DNA of 17,066 nucleotides from Myxococcales bacterium (GCA_004554395.1 SFMP01000164.1:1-17066); one strand, 5' to 3'. Positions 8,917-16,800 are shown, counted from the first letter of the stretch. Notes: a model not told the origin generated them from the sequence alone. Program-made: numbers and translations.

Positions 8917-8949
8917 ATGAGTTTACTGAACACATCCCAGTCCCCCTAA
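8917..8949 (+). other. Ten-codon plus-strand ORF with a good ribosome binding site (leader peptide or gene remnant)
   Basis: AAGGAG (8904-8909) lies seven bases before ATG 8917, followed by codons for MSLLNTSQSP and TAA. It is immediately followed by a two-hairpin repeat element. It may be a leader peptide, or the surviving 5' end of a gene cut by the repeat. The palindrome at 8885-8900 sits just upstream. No protein family can be assigned. Confidence 0.25.
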
Positions 8950-8960
8950 CTAGCCACCTG

Positions 8961-9010
8961 CGGCGCCCCCAAGGGCTACTCGCCCCCTCGCCCTAGCTCT
9001 ACTGGGCTTT
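8961..9010. repeat. Diverged two-hairpin repeat element (third copy)
   Basis: It has the same order as the element at 16576-16622: a GC-rich segment, the identical 11-mer GGGCTACTCGC (8973-8983), then a GCCC...GGGCTTT hairpin (8990-9010). Here the second hairpin has a longer loop. It could act as a weak plus-strand terminator, or be a member of a dispersed intergenic repeat family. Confidence 0.4.
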
Positions 9011-9124
9011 GGCTCGACGTTTCGCATGCGCGACACGAGATCCGTCACCTGCACACGGTTGCGCCTTGGTCTATTGCAAATCTTTCGCATCGATGAGCAG
9101 TTTTTCGATAGTCAACCGACGGGA

Positions 9125-9153
9125 TTGACGATCGCGTCGCGATTCGTTAGAAT
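9125..9153 (+). promoter_or_regulatory. Strong sigma70-type promoter of the lipoprotein gene
   Basis: TTGACG (9125-9130, five of six) and TAGAAT (9148-9153, five of six) are separated by exactly 17 bases. Transcription should start near 9160, giving a leader of about 118 bases before the lipoprotein ATG at 9278. It is the clearest promoter in the window. Confidence 0.65.
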
Positions 9154-9277
9154 ATTGCGAGAGCTTTCTCGACTTCTTTGGAGTACCGTAGCCCGCAAGT
9201 GCTTCGACGACGACAACGAAGAAGAACATATATAGATGTTATTGAGCTAACAGCGGCACAGCTTGGAGGCAGAATTT

Positions 9278-11548
9278 ATGAGCAACAATAAGATCCCATT
9301 CTTATCTGCACTATTCATCGTGAGCAGTGTGGCTGGTTGTACGCTAGAAACCTTAGACTGCACAGAAGACAATGAAAGCGATTTTTGCACGGCAAATACA
9401 CTTTGTATCGATGGCGCATGCCGACAAGCTAACGCCGGAGAAAGATGCTCGAACCATACGCAATGCGCAGAAAAATCGTTGATATGTCGCAACAATCAAT
9501 GCACGCCCGGCACGCGTTGCACTCAAAACAAAGACTGCAAAAGCACAGAAATCTGCGAAGCCGATGCGTGCAAAACGGTGAAAATTGGCGACAAGTGCTC
9601 AGAAGATACAAATTGTTCTTCTGGATTGATATGTATCGATAACAAATGCGAATCGGGCACGCGATGCAAAAGCAATAACGATTGCCCCGAACTCGAGGTT
9701 TGCATCAACACGATATGTCGTGAAACCCACTTGGAGAGCCCGTGTACAAACAATTTCGAGTGTTCGGGCAATCAGATTTGCTACGGGAATATTTGTAAAC
9801 AAGCATGCAAAAGTAGCGACGATTGCGGCATCAACGAAATATGTAGCGACAAAGTTTGCAAAACATCGAACGAAGGCGATACATGTGCAAATCACGATGA
9901 ATGCACAGCTGAATACGCATGCATCGCGGGCGTGTGCAGTGCGGGTCGACGATGCTTCTCAGATGGCGATTGTGCAGACCCCGAGCAATGCGATTCTACC
10001 GACCATATATGTAAGATTCTGACTCCTCCTCCCCCACCTGTCGATCCTACATGCACTCGTGATTCCGATTGCGAAGAGAATCAAGTTTGCCTCGATAGCC
10101 ATTGCATCGAAGGACGGCGATGCCTAAAGACACCGACTTATTGCTCTAACGACAATCAACAACTGACGATTTGCGACGAAAACGGTCTCATCGAATCAGA
10201 AGTCAAATGCGATGCCAATCAAACTTGCTATGAAATCAACGACATCGCTTTTTGCGGTCATCTATGCACCACCAACGACGACAAAAAGTCGTTTTGTGCG
10301 CCAAATATCAAAATGCGTTTTACTTGCAGTGTCACCGATGGCGTTCCTTCATACAGTTTAGACAATTGCGGTAGGGGTGACCAACAAAGCGTTTGCATTA
10401 ACCCCAATACCGACAATACACTATCTCCTAAGAATGAAACGTCTTGTGCCATCACGAACACTTTGCCACTATCCTACGAGTGTACTTACAGCAGCACGGA
10501 TAAGAAAGTTACCTACAACATGTGTTTTCACAATCGTTGCGAAAAGCTAGAGAATACTACAACTTTTGAAACTAACCCATGTTTATACAACCGAGTGCTT
10601 TGCAAAGAAGATAATATTCACTACGTTAGAATCAATAGTGCTTACATCTATTTCTTCGATTCACCACCAGCAGCATGGGATTTTATTTACTGTGCCAAAA
10701 GACCTCGAACAAACGATCAAACATCGTTATCGTATCACACGTGTTATAACAACAGAACTAAGATTTTTGACATTCGCTCTTTTATGAATCTCATTAAAGA
10801 CCTGTCTGTTTGCGACACTAAATCATCAAATTATAACAAAGAAACATGCAACGGTTACAAAACGAAAATTAAAAATGCCATGGACAATCCATCTATACTC
10901 ATGTGTTGTCGGCCAGATTCTGATTTCATGATTAGACCTGTTTATTATAACATCTATGCGATTGAGCCATGCACCAGCTTAATATGGACTGGTTCTAATT
11001 CTTCGTATGTATATGATTTTCAGGATGTTGCTCGGGCTGTCCGCAAAGAAACGGGCAGTAGCTCACCAGTGCCCGACGTTACAGCTTATCAAATAGATGG
11101 TGATCATGCCGTCGCAATGATGGATGACTCAAACGCAGCGTGCTATAATGATAACACAATGTTATTATACAAAGAGGAAGATGAATTGCTTTCTGCCTAT
11201 ATGAAAGCTCGTGGCTACATGAAATTTACTCATTTCAGTGCCCCAGAAAAGTATCGAGAACAATCCATTTGTGAGCGCGACGATAAGGGATTTCCACTTT
11301 GTAGCTTAGTATGCGATGCCAAGCTCGTACCTATGTATTTTATCGATCAATACGTCTCTCAACTCAAATCGACTCAACGCCCCGTCACATGCCGCATAAG
11401 TGCAAAATCGAGTGAAATCGACGCCATTGATATCGAAATCGACGGAGAACAAAAGACGGTTGGATTCTGCCCGCCAAATACTCGACTCCAGGGGTGCAAA
11501 GATGGCGAGCAAGCCATGTTGCGATCGATTAAGTGCTCACCGAACTAG
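9278..11548 (+). CDS. Cysteine-repeat lipoprotein
   Basis: This is a 756-aa predicted lipoprotein. An in-frame TTG at 9263 would add five residues, but GGAGG at 9265-9269 sits eight bases before ATG 9278, so I use the ATG. The signal peptide ends in lipobox VAGC with Cys21 as the likely acylated residue, so it should be membrane anchored and exposed to periplasm or outside. Residues of about 21-276 hold some ten tandem repeats of the form C-x4-[D/E/Q]-C-x5-6-C-x4-C, Dickkopf/EGF-like in cysteine pattern, broken by a proline run at 249-254. Such repeats are common in secreted proteins of Myxococcota and Bradymonadota and are presumably disulphide bonded. Residues of about 283-756 form a separate, still cysteine-containing region I do not recognise. 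Its DNA (about 10380-11330) is clearly more AT-rich than the repeat part. It is monocistronic. The function is unknown; surface binding is a guess. Confidence 0.85.
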   Translation: MSNNKIPFLSALFIVSSVAGCTLETLDCTEDNESDFCTANTLCIDGACRQANAGERCSNHTQCAEKSLICRNNQCTPGTRCTQNKDCKSTEICEADACKTVKIGDKCSEDTNCSSGLICIDNKCESGTRCKSNNDCPELEVCINTICRETHLESPCTNNFECSGNQICYGNICKQACKSSDDCGINEICSDKVCKTSNEGDTCANHDECTAEYACIAGVCSAGRRCFSDGDCADPEQCDSTDHICKILTPPPPPVDPTCTRDSDCEENQVCLDSHCIEGRRCLKTPTYCSNDNQQLTICDENGLIESEVKCDANQTCYEINDIAFCGHLCTTNDDKKSFCAPNIKMRFTCSVTDGVPSYSLDNCGRGDQQSVCINPNTDNTLSPKNETSCAITNTLPLSYECTYSSTDKKVTYNMCFHNRCEKLENTTTFETNPCLYNRVLCKEDNIHYVRINSAYIYFFDSPPAAWDFIYCAKRPRTNDQTSLSYHTCYNNRTKIFDIRSFMNLIKDLSVCDTKSSNYNKETCNGYKTKIKNAMDNPSILMCCRPDSDFMIRPVYYNIYAIEPCTSLIWTGSNSSYVYDFQDVARAVRKETGSSSPVPDVTAYQIDGDHAVAMMDDSNAACYNDNTMLLYKEEDELLSAYMKARGYMKFTHFSAPEKYREQSICERDDKGFPLCSLVCDAKLVPMYFIDQYVSQLKSTQRPVTCRISAKSSEIDAIDIEIDGEQKTVGFCPPNTRLQGCKDGEQAMLRSIKCSPN

Positions 11549-11559
11549 CAACGGCCCAA

Positions 11560-11618
11560 GAACGCGAAACAGTAGCGTTCAATGATTCGACGACGCGAAG
11601 TCGGCGATTCGCGCTTTT
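11560..11618 (+). terminator. Two hairpins after the lipoprotein gene, probable terminator
   Basis: GAACGC/GCGTTC (11560-11580) and CGCGAA/TTCGCG (11594-11613, loop of eight) follow the lipoprotein stop at 11548. The second is followed by CTTTT. The T run is short, so this is a weak intrinsic terminator for the plus strand. It separates the gene from the convergent ATPase gene, which ends at 11637. Confidence 0.45.
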
Positions 11619-11636
11619 CAACCGCCAAATTGCTGG

Positions 11637-13901
11637 CTAGACGTCGACGAAATAGTCATCGCTCGCGTCATCTCGAATGACGTGCCCCATCGAACGAAAC
11701 TCGAGCACAGCGGCGTCCCAGAGCATCTCGGTCGACACGTGTTGGCCGATCGATGCCGCTTTGATGCAAGCGCGAAACGTTGCATTTTTGATATGACCGC
11801 CGCTCATTTCAAATGCCTCGCCGAGTCGCATGAAATCGATGTCGGCGCCGCGCGCCTGATCGGGGAGCAAGACTTCCCAAAGTTTGGCGCGTTCGCGTCG
11901 ATTGGGCATGTCGAAAGCCACCTTGAACTGGATGCGTCGTGCGAGTGCTTCGTCGAGGGAATCGGCGAGGTTGGTGGTGAGAATCGTCATGCCGTGATAT
12001 GCCTCGAGCTTTTGCAAGAGGTAATTGACTTCGAGATTGGCATAGCGGTCGTTCGACGATTTGACATTCGTTCGCTTGGCGAAGAGCGAATCGGCTTCGT
12101 CGAAGAGGAGAATGGCTTGGCTTTTTTGCGCGTGTTCGAAAATGCGAGCGAGTTTCTTTTCGGTTTCGCCAATGTATTTATCGACGATTCTCGAAATATC
12201 GACGACGTAGAGCGCTCGCTTGAGTTCGTGAGCGATGACGCCAGCAGTGAGGGTTTTCCCCGTTCCGGGCGGGCCAGAAAACAAGACGCTTAGCCCCGAT
12301 GCCTGCGACATTTTGCCAAATCCCCATTGATCTGAAACGAAATCGGCATAACGCGCGTAATTGAGGATTTCGGCAATGACGTTTGAAGTATCTTCCGACA
12401 AGACGATATCGCGGAGCGAAAGCGGCGTTGCCTTGAGCTCGGCTAGCCCACTGAGCTCGCGTCCACGCGAGGCGTGGAGTATTTGGGCAAGCCTTGGCCC
12501 CGAAATCGGCTCAGATGGATTTTGTGCGCGGCATTCATCGATCGTATGGGCAATTTCTCCCATCGTGAGTCGATAGCTCGTCGAAATGTATTTGGCCGTA
12601 TCTTCGACGTCTTTATCGCTGAGAATGGGATCTAGAGCCGATTTCCACAAGTCAAATTGCGCATCGCGCGATGGGAGTTGGCAGAAGATTTCGGTGCATG
12701 AACCAAACCATTGGGCGATGATGGGAAACCGCGTTTCGGAAATGATCACGACGGATCCCGAAAAGTTTTCCAATCTCTTTTGGAACAGGGAGGCGACAGC
12801 CGCCATGACGCGTTCGACTTCTGGCGCCGGAGAATCATCGCATCGGAAGACGAGCACGGCTTGGAGCAACCGCGCCTCGCGCAACCATACGCTCGAAAGT
12901 TGCAAAATCCGACTTGGCGCATCGTCGGGCGTCAATTGAGCGAGGTCGATTTCGATAGTCGGAACTGCAGCTTGGGCGGCACATTGCCGCACAAAACTCC
13001 TGCGTCCGTAGCCTCTAGGGCCGATGAGATGAATTCTAGCCTTGCTCTTTTTGAGGGATTTCGTCACGCTTTTCTTAAATTCTCGATCTAAGATGAGCTG
13101 TTTTTCGGGCAAACAGGGCGGGCAAACCGTTGCATATTCGAGCGTCGTAGCGTCGTCATAACCGGCTAAAAATAGGGCGATGCGATTGGGTACGCTCAGC
13201 GGTGCGAGCCCTGGCGGCGTGAGATTGTGCCATTCGTCGTGCATGCCTACGTCGATTAGGGCATAACTCCGCAATGGCATATCGGTCTCTAGTTTTCGCA
13301 AAATGGCACTCGGCGAATGATCGACATCGGCGAGTAGTTCGGCGTAGAAAAAACCTGGGAAAATCGTCGTGTCGAGCCCCGATGCGAATTGATAGAGGCG
13401 CAATACGTCGTGATCGATTTGCGGCGCGGCGACAGCACATAAAAGCAACAGTTCATCGTCGGTAAGCTGAAACTCTGCCTGAATGCGTTCGGGCATGAGA
13501 ATGTCGAGTTTTTCCAAGGCATCGTTGGCTTCGAGTCGTTGTTGAATAAAGCCCCGAAACCACGCCAAATGGTTTTCGACATGTTCGAGCGGAACAAATC
13601 CCAGCCGATCGAGCCATTCGTCTTCTTTGTCGGCTTGGCCAATAGCTCCTGTATTGAGAAGGACTTCGCGAATCGAAACTCCGTGGAAGTCGATCTTTCC
13701 GTCGTCGTCGAAAGCCCTTGCGCCATGGCGTCGAATATATCGCAAAACGAGTCCACGCATGAGTTGCAACATGAAGTGGAGTCGTTCGCTTGGAGAGGAA
13801 AACGCCAATTGTTCCATCGAATGGTGTTCTGTTGGATTCTCATCCGATGGTGGATTGGGAGATGTAAACACTTCGTCTTGCGTAGGTTCGTCGTGCAACA
13901 T
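11637..13901 (-). CDS. AAA+ ATPase of the extracellular contractile injection system type (Afp15/PVC15-like)
   Basis: This 754-aa protein has a functional-looking C-terminal AAA+ module: Walker A GPPGTGKT at 543-550, Walker B LLFDEAD at 598-604, sensor LTTN at 641-644, an ARR arginine pair at 654-656 and GGHIKN at 701-706. The segment DRYANLEVNYLLQKLE at 618-633 is typical of eCIS-associated ATPases. A second, degenerate ATPase-like domain lies at about 285-470: its P-loop reads GPRGYGRRS (294-302), with arginine where the lysine should be, and LVFRCDD (350-356) stands where Walker B would be. The N-terminal 280 residues are helical and unassigned. No signal peptide, so cytoplasmic. In eCIS loci this ATPase is thought to help assembly or loading. 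It starts 32 bases after the 256-aa lipoprotein gene and is last in a three-gene operon. A generic AAA+ ATPase is the alternative. Confidence 0.85.
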   Translation of the reverse strand: MLHDEPTQDEVFTSPNPPSDENPTEHHSMEQLAFSSPSERLHFMLQLMRGLVLRYIRRHGARAFDDDGKIDFHGVSIREVLLNTGAIGQADKEDEWLDRLGFVPLEHVENHLAWFRGFIQQRLEANDALEKLDILMPERIQAEFQLTDDELLLLCAVAAPQIDHDVLRLYQFASGLDTTIFPGFFYAELLADVDHSPSAILRKLETDMPLRSYALIDVGMHDEWHNLTPPGLAPLSVPNRIALFLAGYDDATTLEYATVCPPCLPEKQLILDREFKKSVTKSLKKSKARIHLIGPRGYGRRSFVRQCAAQAAVPTIEIDLAQLTPDDAPSRILQLSSVWLREARLLQAVLVFRCDDSPAPEVERVMAAVASLFQKRLENFSGSVVIISETRFPIIAQWFGSCTEIFCQLPSRDAQFDLWKSALDPILSDKDVEDTAKYISTSYRLTMGEIAHTIDECRAQNPSEPISGPRLAQILHASRGRELSGLAELKATPLSLRDIVLSEDTSNVIAEILNYARYADFVSDQWGFGKMSQASGLSVLFSGPPGTGKTLTAGVIAHELKRALYVVDISRIVDKYIGETEKKLARIFEHAQKSQAILLFDEADSLFAKRTNVKSSNDRYANLEVNYLLQKLEAYHGMTILTTNLADSLDEALARRIQFKVAFDMPNRRERAKLWEVLLPDQARGADIDFMRLGEAFEMSGGHIKNATFRACIKAASIGQHVSTEMLWDAAVLEFRSMGHVIRDDASDDYFVDV

Positions 13902-13933
13902 GAAAGGAAATCACTCCTCGAAACAGGGATTTA

Positions 13934-14704
13934 TCATTCGCCGAGATCGGCATCGATGCGCTCAAAACTCATCGACGAGGGCGTCATGAACAACTGGGCG
14001 AGGTCGATGTGATACGCCCCTCCGGGTTTCCGACAATAGAAACGAAGCGTTGTCTTTTCTGCTCCCGTGCTGAGTTCAGGTTCGCCCCCATTGGGAGCGC
14101 CATCGACACTCGAAACGTTGTCTTGACTCTGGTCGGCAATGGCCACGACGACCGACGCCATCCGCTCGACGAAGAGGCTTCGCTTTTGTCCTTCTAGCGT
14201 TTGAGCGACGTCGACGAGGCGTTCCAAAAGCGGTCTAGCGTCTTCAAAATCGCCTTTGCCAATGCATTTTTTGCGATCGCTATCGACGAGATATGCCCAT
14301 CGTTTGGGCGATTGATCGAGCACCTCGATGCCATCGCCATCGGATCGCTCGCTATAAAAGAGAATAAACCAATGCGCAAAGCGCAACGATGTCGGTTCGA
14401 GTTCTGCATTTTGGGGCAATTCAGCGATGTATTGAGCGGCAGTTTCATACGCCGCCTTATCTTCGCTACGCTTCGACATCCAATAAAACTTCGTTTCCTC
14501 GGCTAGCGTTTGGCGGGCGCTAGGGGCAGCGGCGTTGGAATCGGGTTGATGATTCATCGTAGGTCCTTGAGTTTCGCTCGAATCCGACGCCGTTGCCACG
14601 CGGGGTTGAGCCGTTTGCGACAAATCGTCTTGCGAAATGCGATTACAACTGCACATCGTGGCAACGGCAACGATAGAAAATATCAAAAAAGCGCGTATTC
14701 TCAT
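13934..14704 (-). CDS. Small predicted lipoprotein of the injection-system-like operon
   Basis: This 256-aa protein starts with MRIR, then a hydrophobic stretch (5-17) ending MCSC, with Cys20 the likely lipidated residue. Residues 21-65 are rich in S, T, Q, A and P and look like a flexible tether. The rest is a soluble helical region of about 70-195, then a short segment with RFYCRKPGGAYHIDLAQLF at 221-239. I recognise no family. It begins four bases after the metallopeptidase stop and ends 32 bases before the AAA+ ATPase start, so the three are surely cotranscribed. The role is unknown. A membrane-anchored partner, chaperone or immunity-type protein for the metallopeptidase fits the context but is a guess. 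Confidence 0.8.
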   Translation of the reverse strand: MRIRAFLIFSIVAVATMCSCNRISQDDLSQTAQPRVATASDSSETQGPTMNHQPDSNAAAPSARQTLAEETKFYWMSKRSEDKAAYETAAQYIAELPQNAELEPTSLRFAHWFILFYSERSDGDGIEVLDQSPKRWAYLVDSDRKKCIGKGDFEDARPLLERLVDVAQTLEGQKRSLFVERMASVVVAIADQSQDNVSSVDGAPNGGEPELSTGAEKTTLRFYCRKPGGAYHIDLAQLFMTPSSMSFERIDADLGE

Positions 14705-14708
14705 GCGA

Positions 14709-16352
14709 CTAACTCTTTGTCGATTTTTCTTCCTCGACCTCGGAAGACCCGCTTTCAGGTATCACCTCGCCATAGCCCTCGCCGACAAACCAATCGAGCA
14801 ATCCCTTTGGCGTCATCTCGCCCTTTTTCTTTCCCATAGCCGGGGCCGCATGATACGAGGCATAAGTCTCGGCAAATTCTTCTTTGGGGCAACGGAACTG
14901 ATAACAGCTGATCTTGTCGTTCCAAGCCGAAAGATCGAAAGTGAACCACGGTTGGCCGGCATAGCCTTGATGGAAAGGACGATTCATGCCGCGCATGGCG
15001 TCGTTGTGATTGTAGTGGGAAGAATTGGCGCCTTGCGCTCTCCAGAGGTGATAGAGAAGGTTTGTGTCGCACGTTTTGTTAGTCAGTTTATCGACGAGTG
15101 CATCGGCATCGATCGACGCATCGGCAGATTTTTCGACGGCACTTTCGACGAGGTCGGTCAATGCAGTCACGGCGCTACCCCATTTACCGGCATAACTCTT
15201 TTGATCTTGGGCGAGATAGGCTATGCCGACGTCTTTGGCGATTTTGAGTTCGGCATCGGTCAGAGTGCCATCGTAGGGCGATCCTGCAATGCTCTTGATC
15301 ATTTCATCGACGACGCGGCTCGGCACATCGGGCGTTTCTTCCCATTTGGAGACGTTGCGCATCGAACTCCCTGGGCCAGAAATCTTCCACCCAGCATTTC
15401 CATCGACGATGTGCCCGAGTTCATGAGCCGTCGTCATATCCATCATAATCGTATTATTTCTACGATCGGACGAATGATCGCTGTGCCCGCTAACCTTTCC
15501 CTTCCCATCATTCCGAGGGGAGACGATTTCCTTCATCGTCTCACTGCCGGCGAGGTAATTGACATAATAGACGCCCGTCGTGCTGTTTGAATAGCCGTAA
15601 GCCGCACCACCAAACGATTTGTCGTCGAGGTGCATGAGACATTGAATGAGGTCGAGGTCGGATTGGGGCAAAAGTGTATAAACCTTATACACTTCGATGA
15701 GCCCTGCCGCAGTCCAATCGAGGGGCTTCTCTTTGAGCGCAATGGCCTTTGCCTTGTCATTGAGCTTGTCGTGAGTCTCGGCGCGGCTGTCGATGACGGT
15801 CACGCCAAAGCGCAAATCGATCATTTCGATGAGCAATGCCGGGTCGCCGACGTCGTTGTATAGACAATCGAGCGCGGAATTTCGCTCGGCAACGGGCATT
15901 TCCGTCATGATTCTATGCATCAAATCGGCATCGGCGGCGATTTCTGCCAGATTATCGGAACATTGGAATAGCTCGACGAGTTTGGCGAGTACTTCTTCTT
16001 TGTTGAGATTGCTGGTCATGCCAGTGGGCGTCTTGTCTTTCTTTGAAAAGAAAGACTTAATCGACGACCAAATGCCTTTGAGAAAACTCAAGATGGCCGA
16101 AACGCGTGCGTTATCTCGTTCCGATGCTTGATCGGAATAGACGTTGAGCAACGCCGTCACCTGCTGTTTTGTCGTTCCCTTGTCGACTTGTTGCGTCGTT
16201 TGTTCCGCTTGCGCCGATTTATCTGTAGCGGCATCTTTTTTTGTCGACATTCCCTTCATCTTCGCGACGGTCTTGTCGGCTTCTTTTTTCGGCGCACGAT
16301 TTGCCCCTTCTTTCGTCGTTTTTTTCGACTGAACTAATGCGTTCTCCGCCAT
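14709..16352 (-). CDS. Zinc metallopeptidase with disordered N-terminus, putative injection-system cargo
   Basis: This 547-aa protein has a gluzincin zinc site HELGHIVDG at 310-318 (His310, Glu311, His314). A second motif EEFAETYASYH at 491-501 should supply the third, glutamate ligand. The pair HExxHxxD plus E-x-FAE resembles the anthrax lethal factor catalytic (ATLF-like) fold and also metallopeptidases found in eCIS gene clusters. The segment LDWTAAGLIEVYKVYTLLP (211-229) is, from memory, also usual in that group. Residues 1-65 are Lys/Thr/Ala/Gln-rich and probably disordered, followed by a hydrophobic amphipathic stretch at 84-102. There is no signal peptide, so export by the general secretory route is unlikely. 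GAGGAG lies eight to nine bases before the ATG. As first gene of an operon with an eCIS-type ATPase, it is a plausible loaded effector. The substrate is unknown. Confidence 0.83.
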   Translation of the reverse strand: MAENALVQSKKTTKEGANRAPKKEADKTVAKMKGMSTKKDAATDKSAQAEQTTQQVDKGTTKQQVTALLNVYSDQASERDNARVSAILSFLKGIWSSIKSFFSKKDKTPTGMTSNLNKEEVLAKLVELFQCSDNLAEIAADADLMHRIMTEMPVAERNSALDCLYNDVGDPALLIEMIDLRFGVTVIDSRAETHDKLNDKAKAIALKEKPLDWTAAGLIEVYKVYTLLPQSDLDLIQCLMHLDDKSFGGAAYGYSNSTTGVYYVNYLAGSETMKEIVSPRNDGKGKVSGHSDHSSDRRNNTIMMDMTTAHELGHIVDGNAGWKISGPGSSMRNVSKWEETPDVPSRVVDEMIKSIAGSPYDGTLTDAELKIAKDVGIAYLAQDQKSYAGKWGSAVTALTDLVESAVEKSADASIDADALVDKLTNKTCDTNLLYHLWRAQGANSSHYNHNDAMRGMNRPFHQGYAGQPWFTFDLSAWNDKISCYQFRCPKEEFAETYASYHAAPAMGKKKGEMTPKGLLDWFVGEGYGEVIPESGSSEVEEEKSTKS

Positions 16353-16393
16353 GTTTTGTACTCCTCAATTTCAAAATTCACCATTCACATCAA

Positions 16394-16431
16394 AAACAGT
16401 CACTCATTTTGAAATGATATCACAAACAGTC
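16394..16431 (-). promoter_or_regulatory. Candidate extended -10 promoter with operator-like repeats for the metallopeptidase operon
   Basis: On the minus strand TGATATCAT (16422-16414) is an extended -10 with hexamer TATCAT. No good -35 box is seen. A perfect inverted repeat TCATTT-TG-AAATGA (16404-16417) overlaps the -10 region. Two direct copies of AAACAGTC (16394-16401 and 16424-16431) flank it exactly 30 bp apart. The layout suggests a regulated promoter, starting near 16407 with a leader of about 55 bases. Confidence 0.35.
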
Positions 16432-16496
16432 GATTGTTCCATGTTAAAGGATCGGCAACTGCAAAAGATTTCTCAGAGGAATGGGATTGCTTTTAC

Positions 16497-16550
16497 CCCC
16501 GGCGTTGCCGGGGAGCAGGCGTGTCTGGTCGGAAACCCCTAACGGGGTTT
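16497..16550. repeat. Two-hairpin intergenic element, copy 1
   Basis: Hairpin one is CCCCGGC-GTT-GCCGGGG (16497-16513), a perfect 7-bp stem. Hairpin two is AAACCCC-TAAC-GGGGTTT (16533-16550), also 7 bp. They are joined by about 19 bases. The second hairpin has few T after it, so termination would be weak. Confidence 0.6.
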
Positions 16551-16575
16551 AATATGAATTGAACTTTCGATTCCT

Positions 16576-16622
16576 CCGGCGTTGCCGGGGGCTACTCGCG
16601 GAAAGCCCTAACGGGCTTTTTT
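16576..16622 (+). terminator. Two-hairpin element, copy 2, ending in an intrinsic-terminator-like hairpin
   Basis: CCGGC-GTT-GCCGG (16576-16588), then GGGCTACTCGC, then AAAGCCC-TAAC-GGGCTTT (16602-16619) followed by a T run to 16622. The T run points to termination of plus-strand transcription. No plus-strand gene lies upstream nearby, so it may be a repeat-family property rather than the end of a gene. The minus strand has only three T after the same stem. Confidence 0.5.
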
Positions 16623-16630
16623 AATGTCCC

Positions 16631-16799
16631 TCGCCAAATCTGTCACATCTGCCGCAGGCAGATGTCTATTCCCCATCGCACAATCTATCGCGCCCGCCGA
16701 GGCGGGCGTCTAGTCCCCCTCGCAAAATCAATTACGCCCGCTCTGCGGGCGTTCCCTCCTCGCAAAATCAATTACGCCCGCTCTGCGGGCGTTCCCTCC
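16631..16799. repeat. Tandem array of four 40-45 bp hairpin units
   Basis: Units begin at 16631, 16676, 16720 and 16760, each opening TCGCxxAATC and holding a perfect hairpin. The stems are ACATCTGCC/GGCAGATGT (16645-16665), CGCCCGCC/GGCGGGCG (16691-16708) and ACGCCCGC/GCGGGCGT twice (16734-16752, 16774-16792). The last two units are identical at a 40-bp period. Pairing is kept although the sequence changes between units. Confidence 0.75.
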
Positions 16800-16800
16800 A

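Larger units (their letters stand above)
8660..9277. other. Intergenic region between the divergent brx operon and lipoprotein gene
   Basis: These 618 bases hold no protein gene I can support. They contain a minus-strand ribosome binding site and candidate promoter for the brx operon, a palindrome, a nine-base G tract, a ten-codon plus-strand ORF with a ribosome binding site, a two-hairpin repeat element and a plus-strand promoter. The stretch from about 9015 to 9120 shows nothing I can name. An 82-codon minus-strand frame (8656-8904) overlaps the 8659 start as ATGA, but it is rejected below. Confidence 0.7.

Noticed and set aside
9026..9235. 69-codon plus-strand frame before the lipoprotein gene
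   Set aside because: It contains the strong promoter at 9125-9153, lacks a ribosome binding site and has no protein-like features.
14637..15590. 317-codon plus-strand frame antisense to the metallopeptidase gene
   Set aside because: The minus-strand frame encodes a complete HELGH zinc site and has a ribosome binding site. The plus-strand frame shows no motif.
16631..16799. Tandem repeats considered as a CRISPR array
   Set aside because: The repeats are adjacent 40-45 bp hairpin units with no distinct spacers, and the last two units are entirely identical. No cas genes are nearby.
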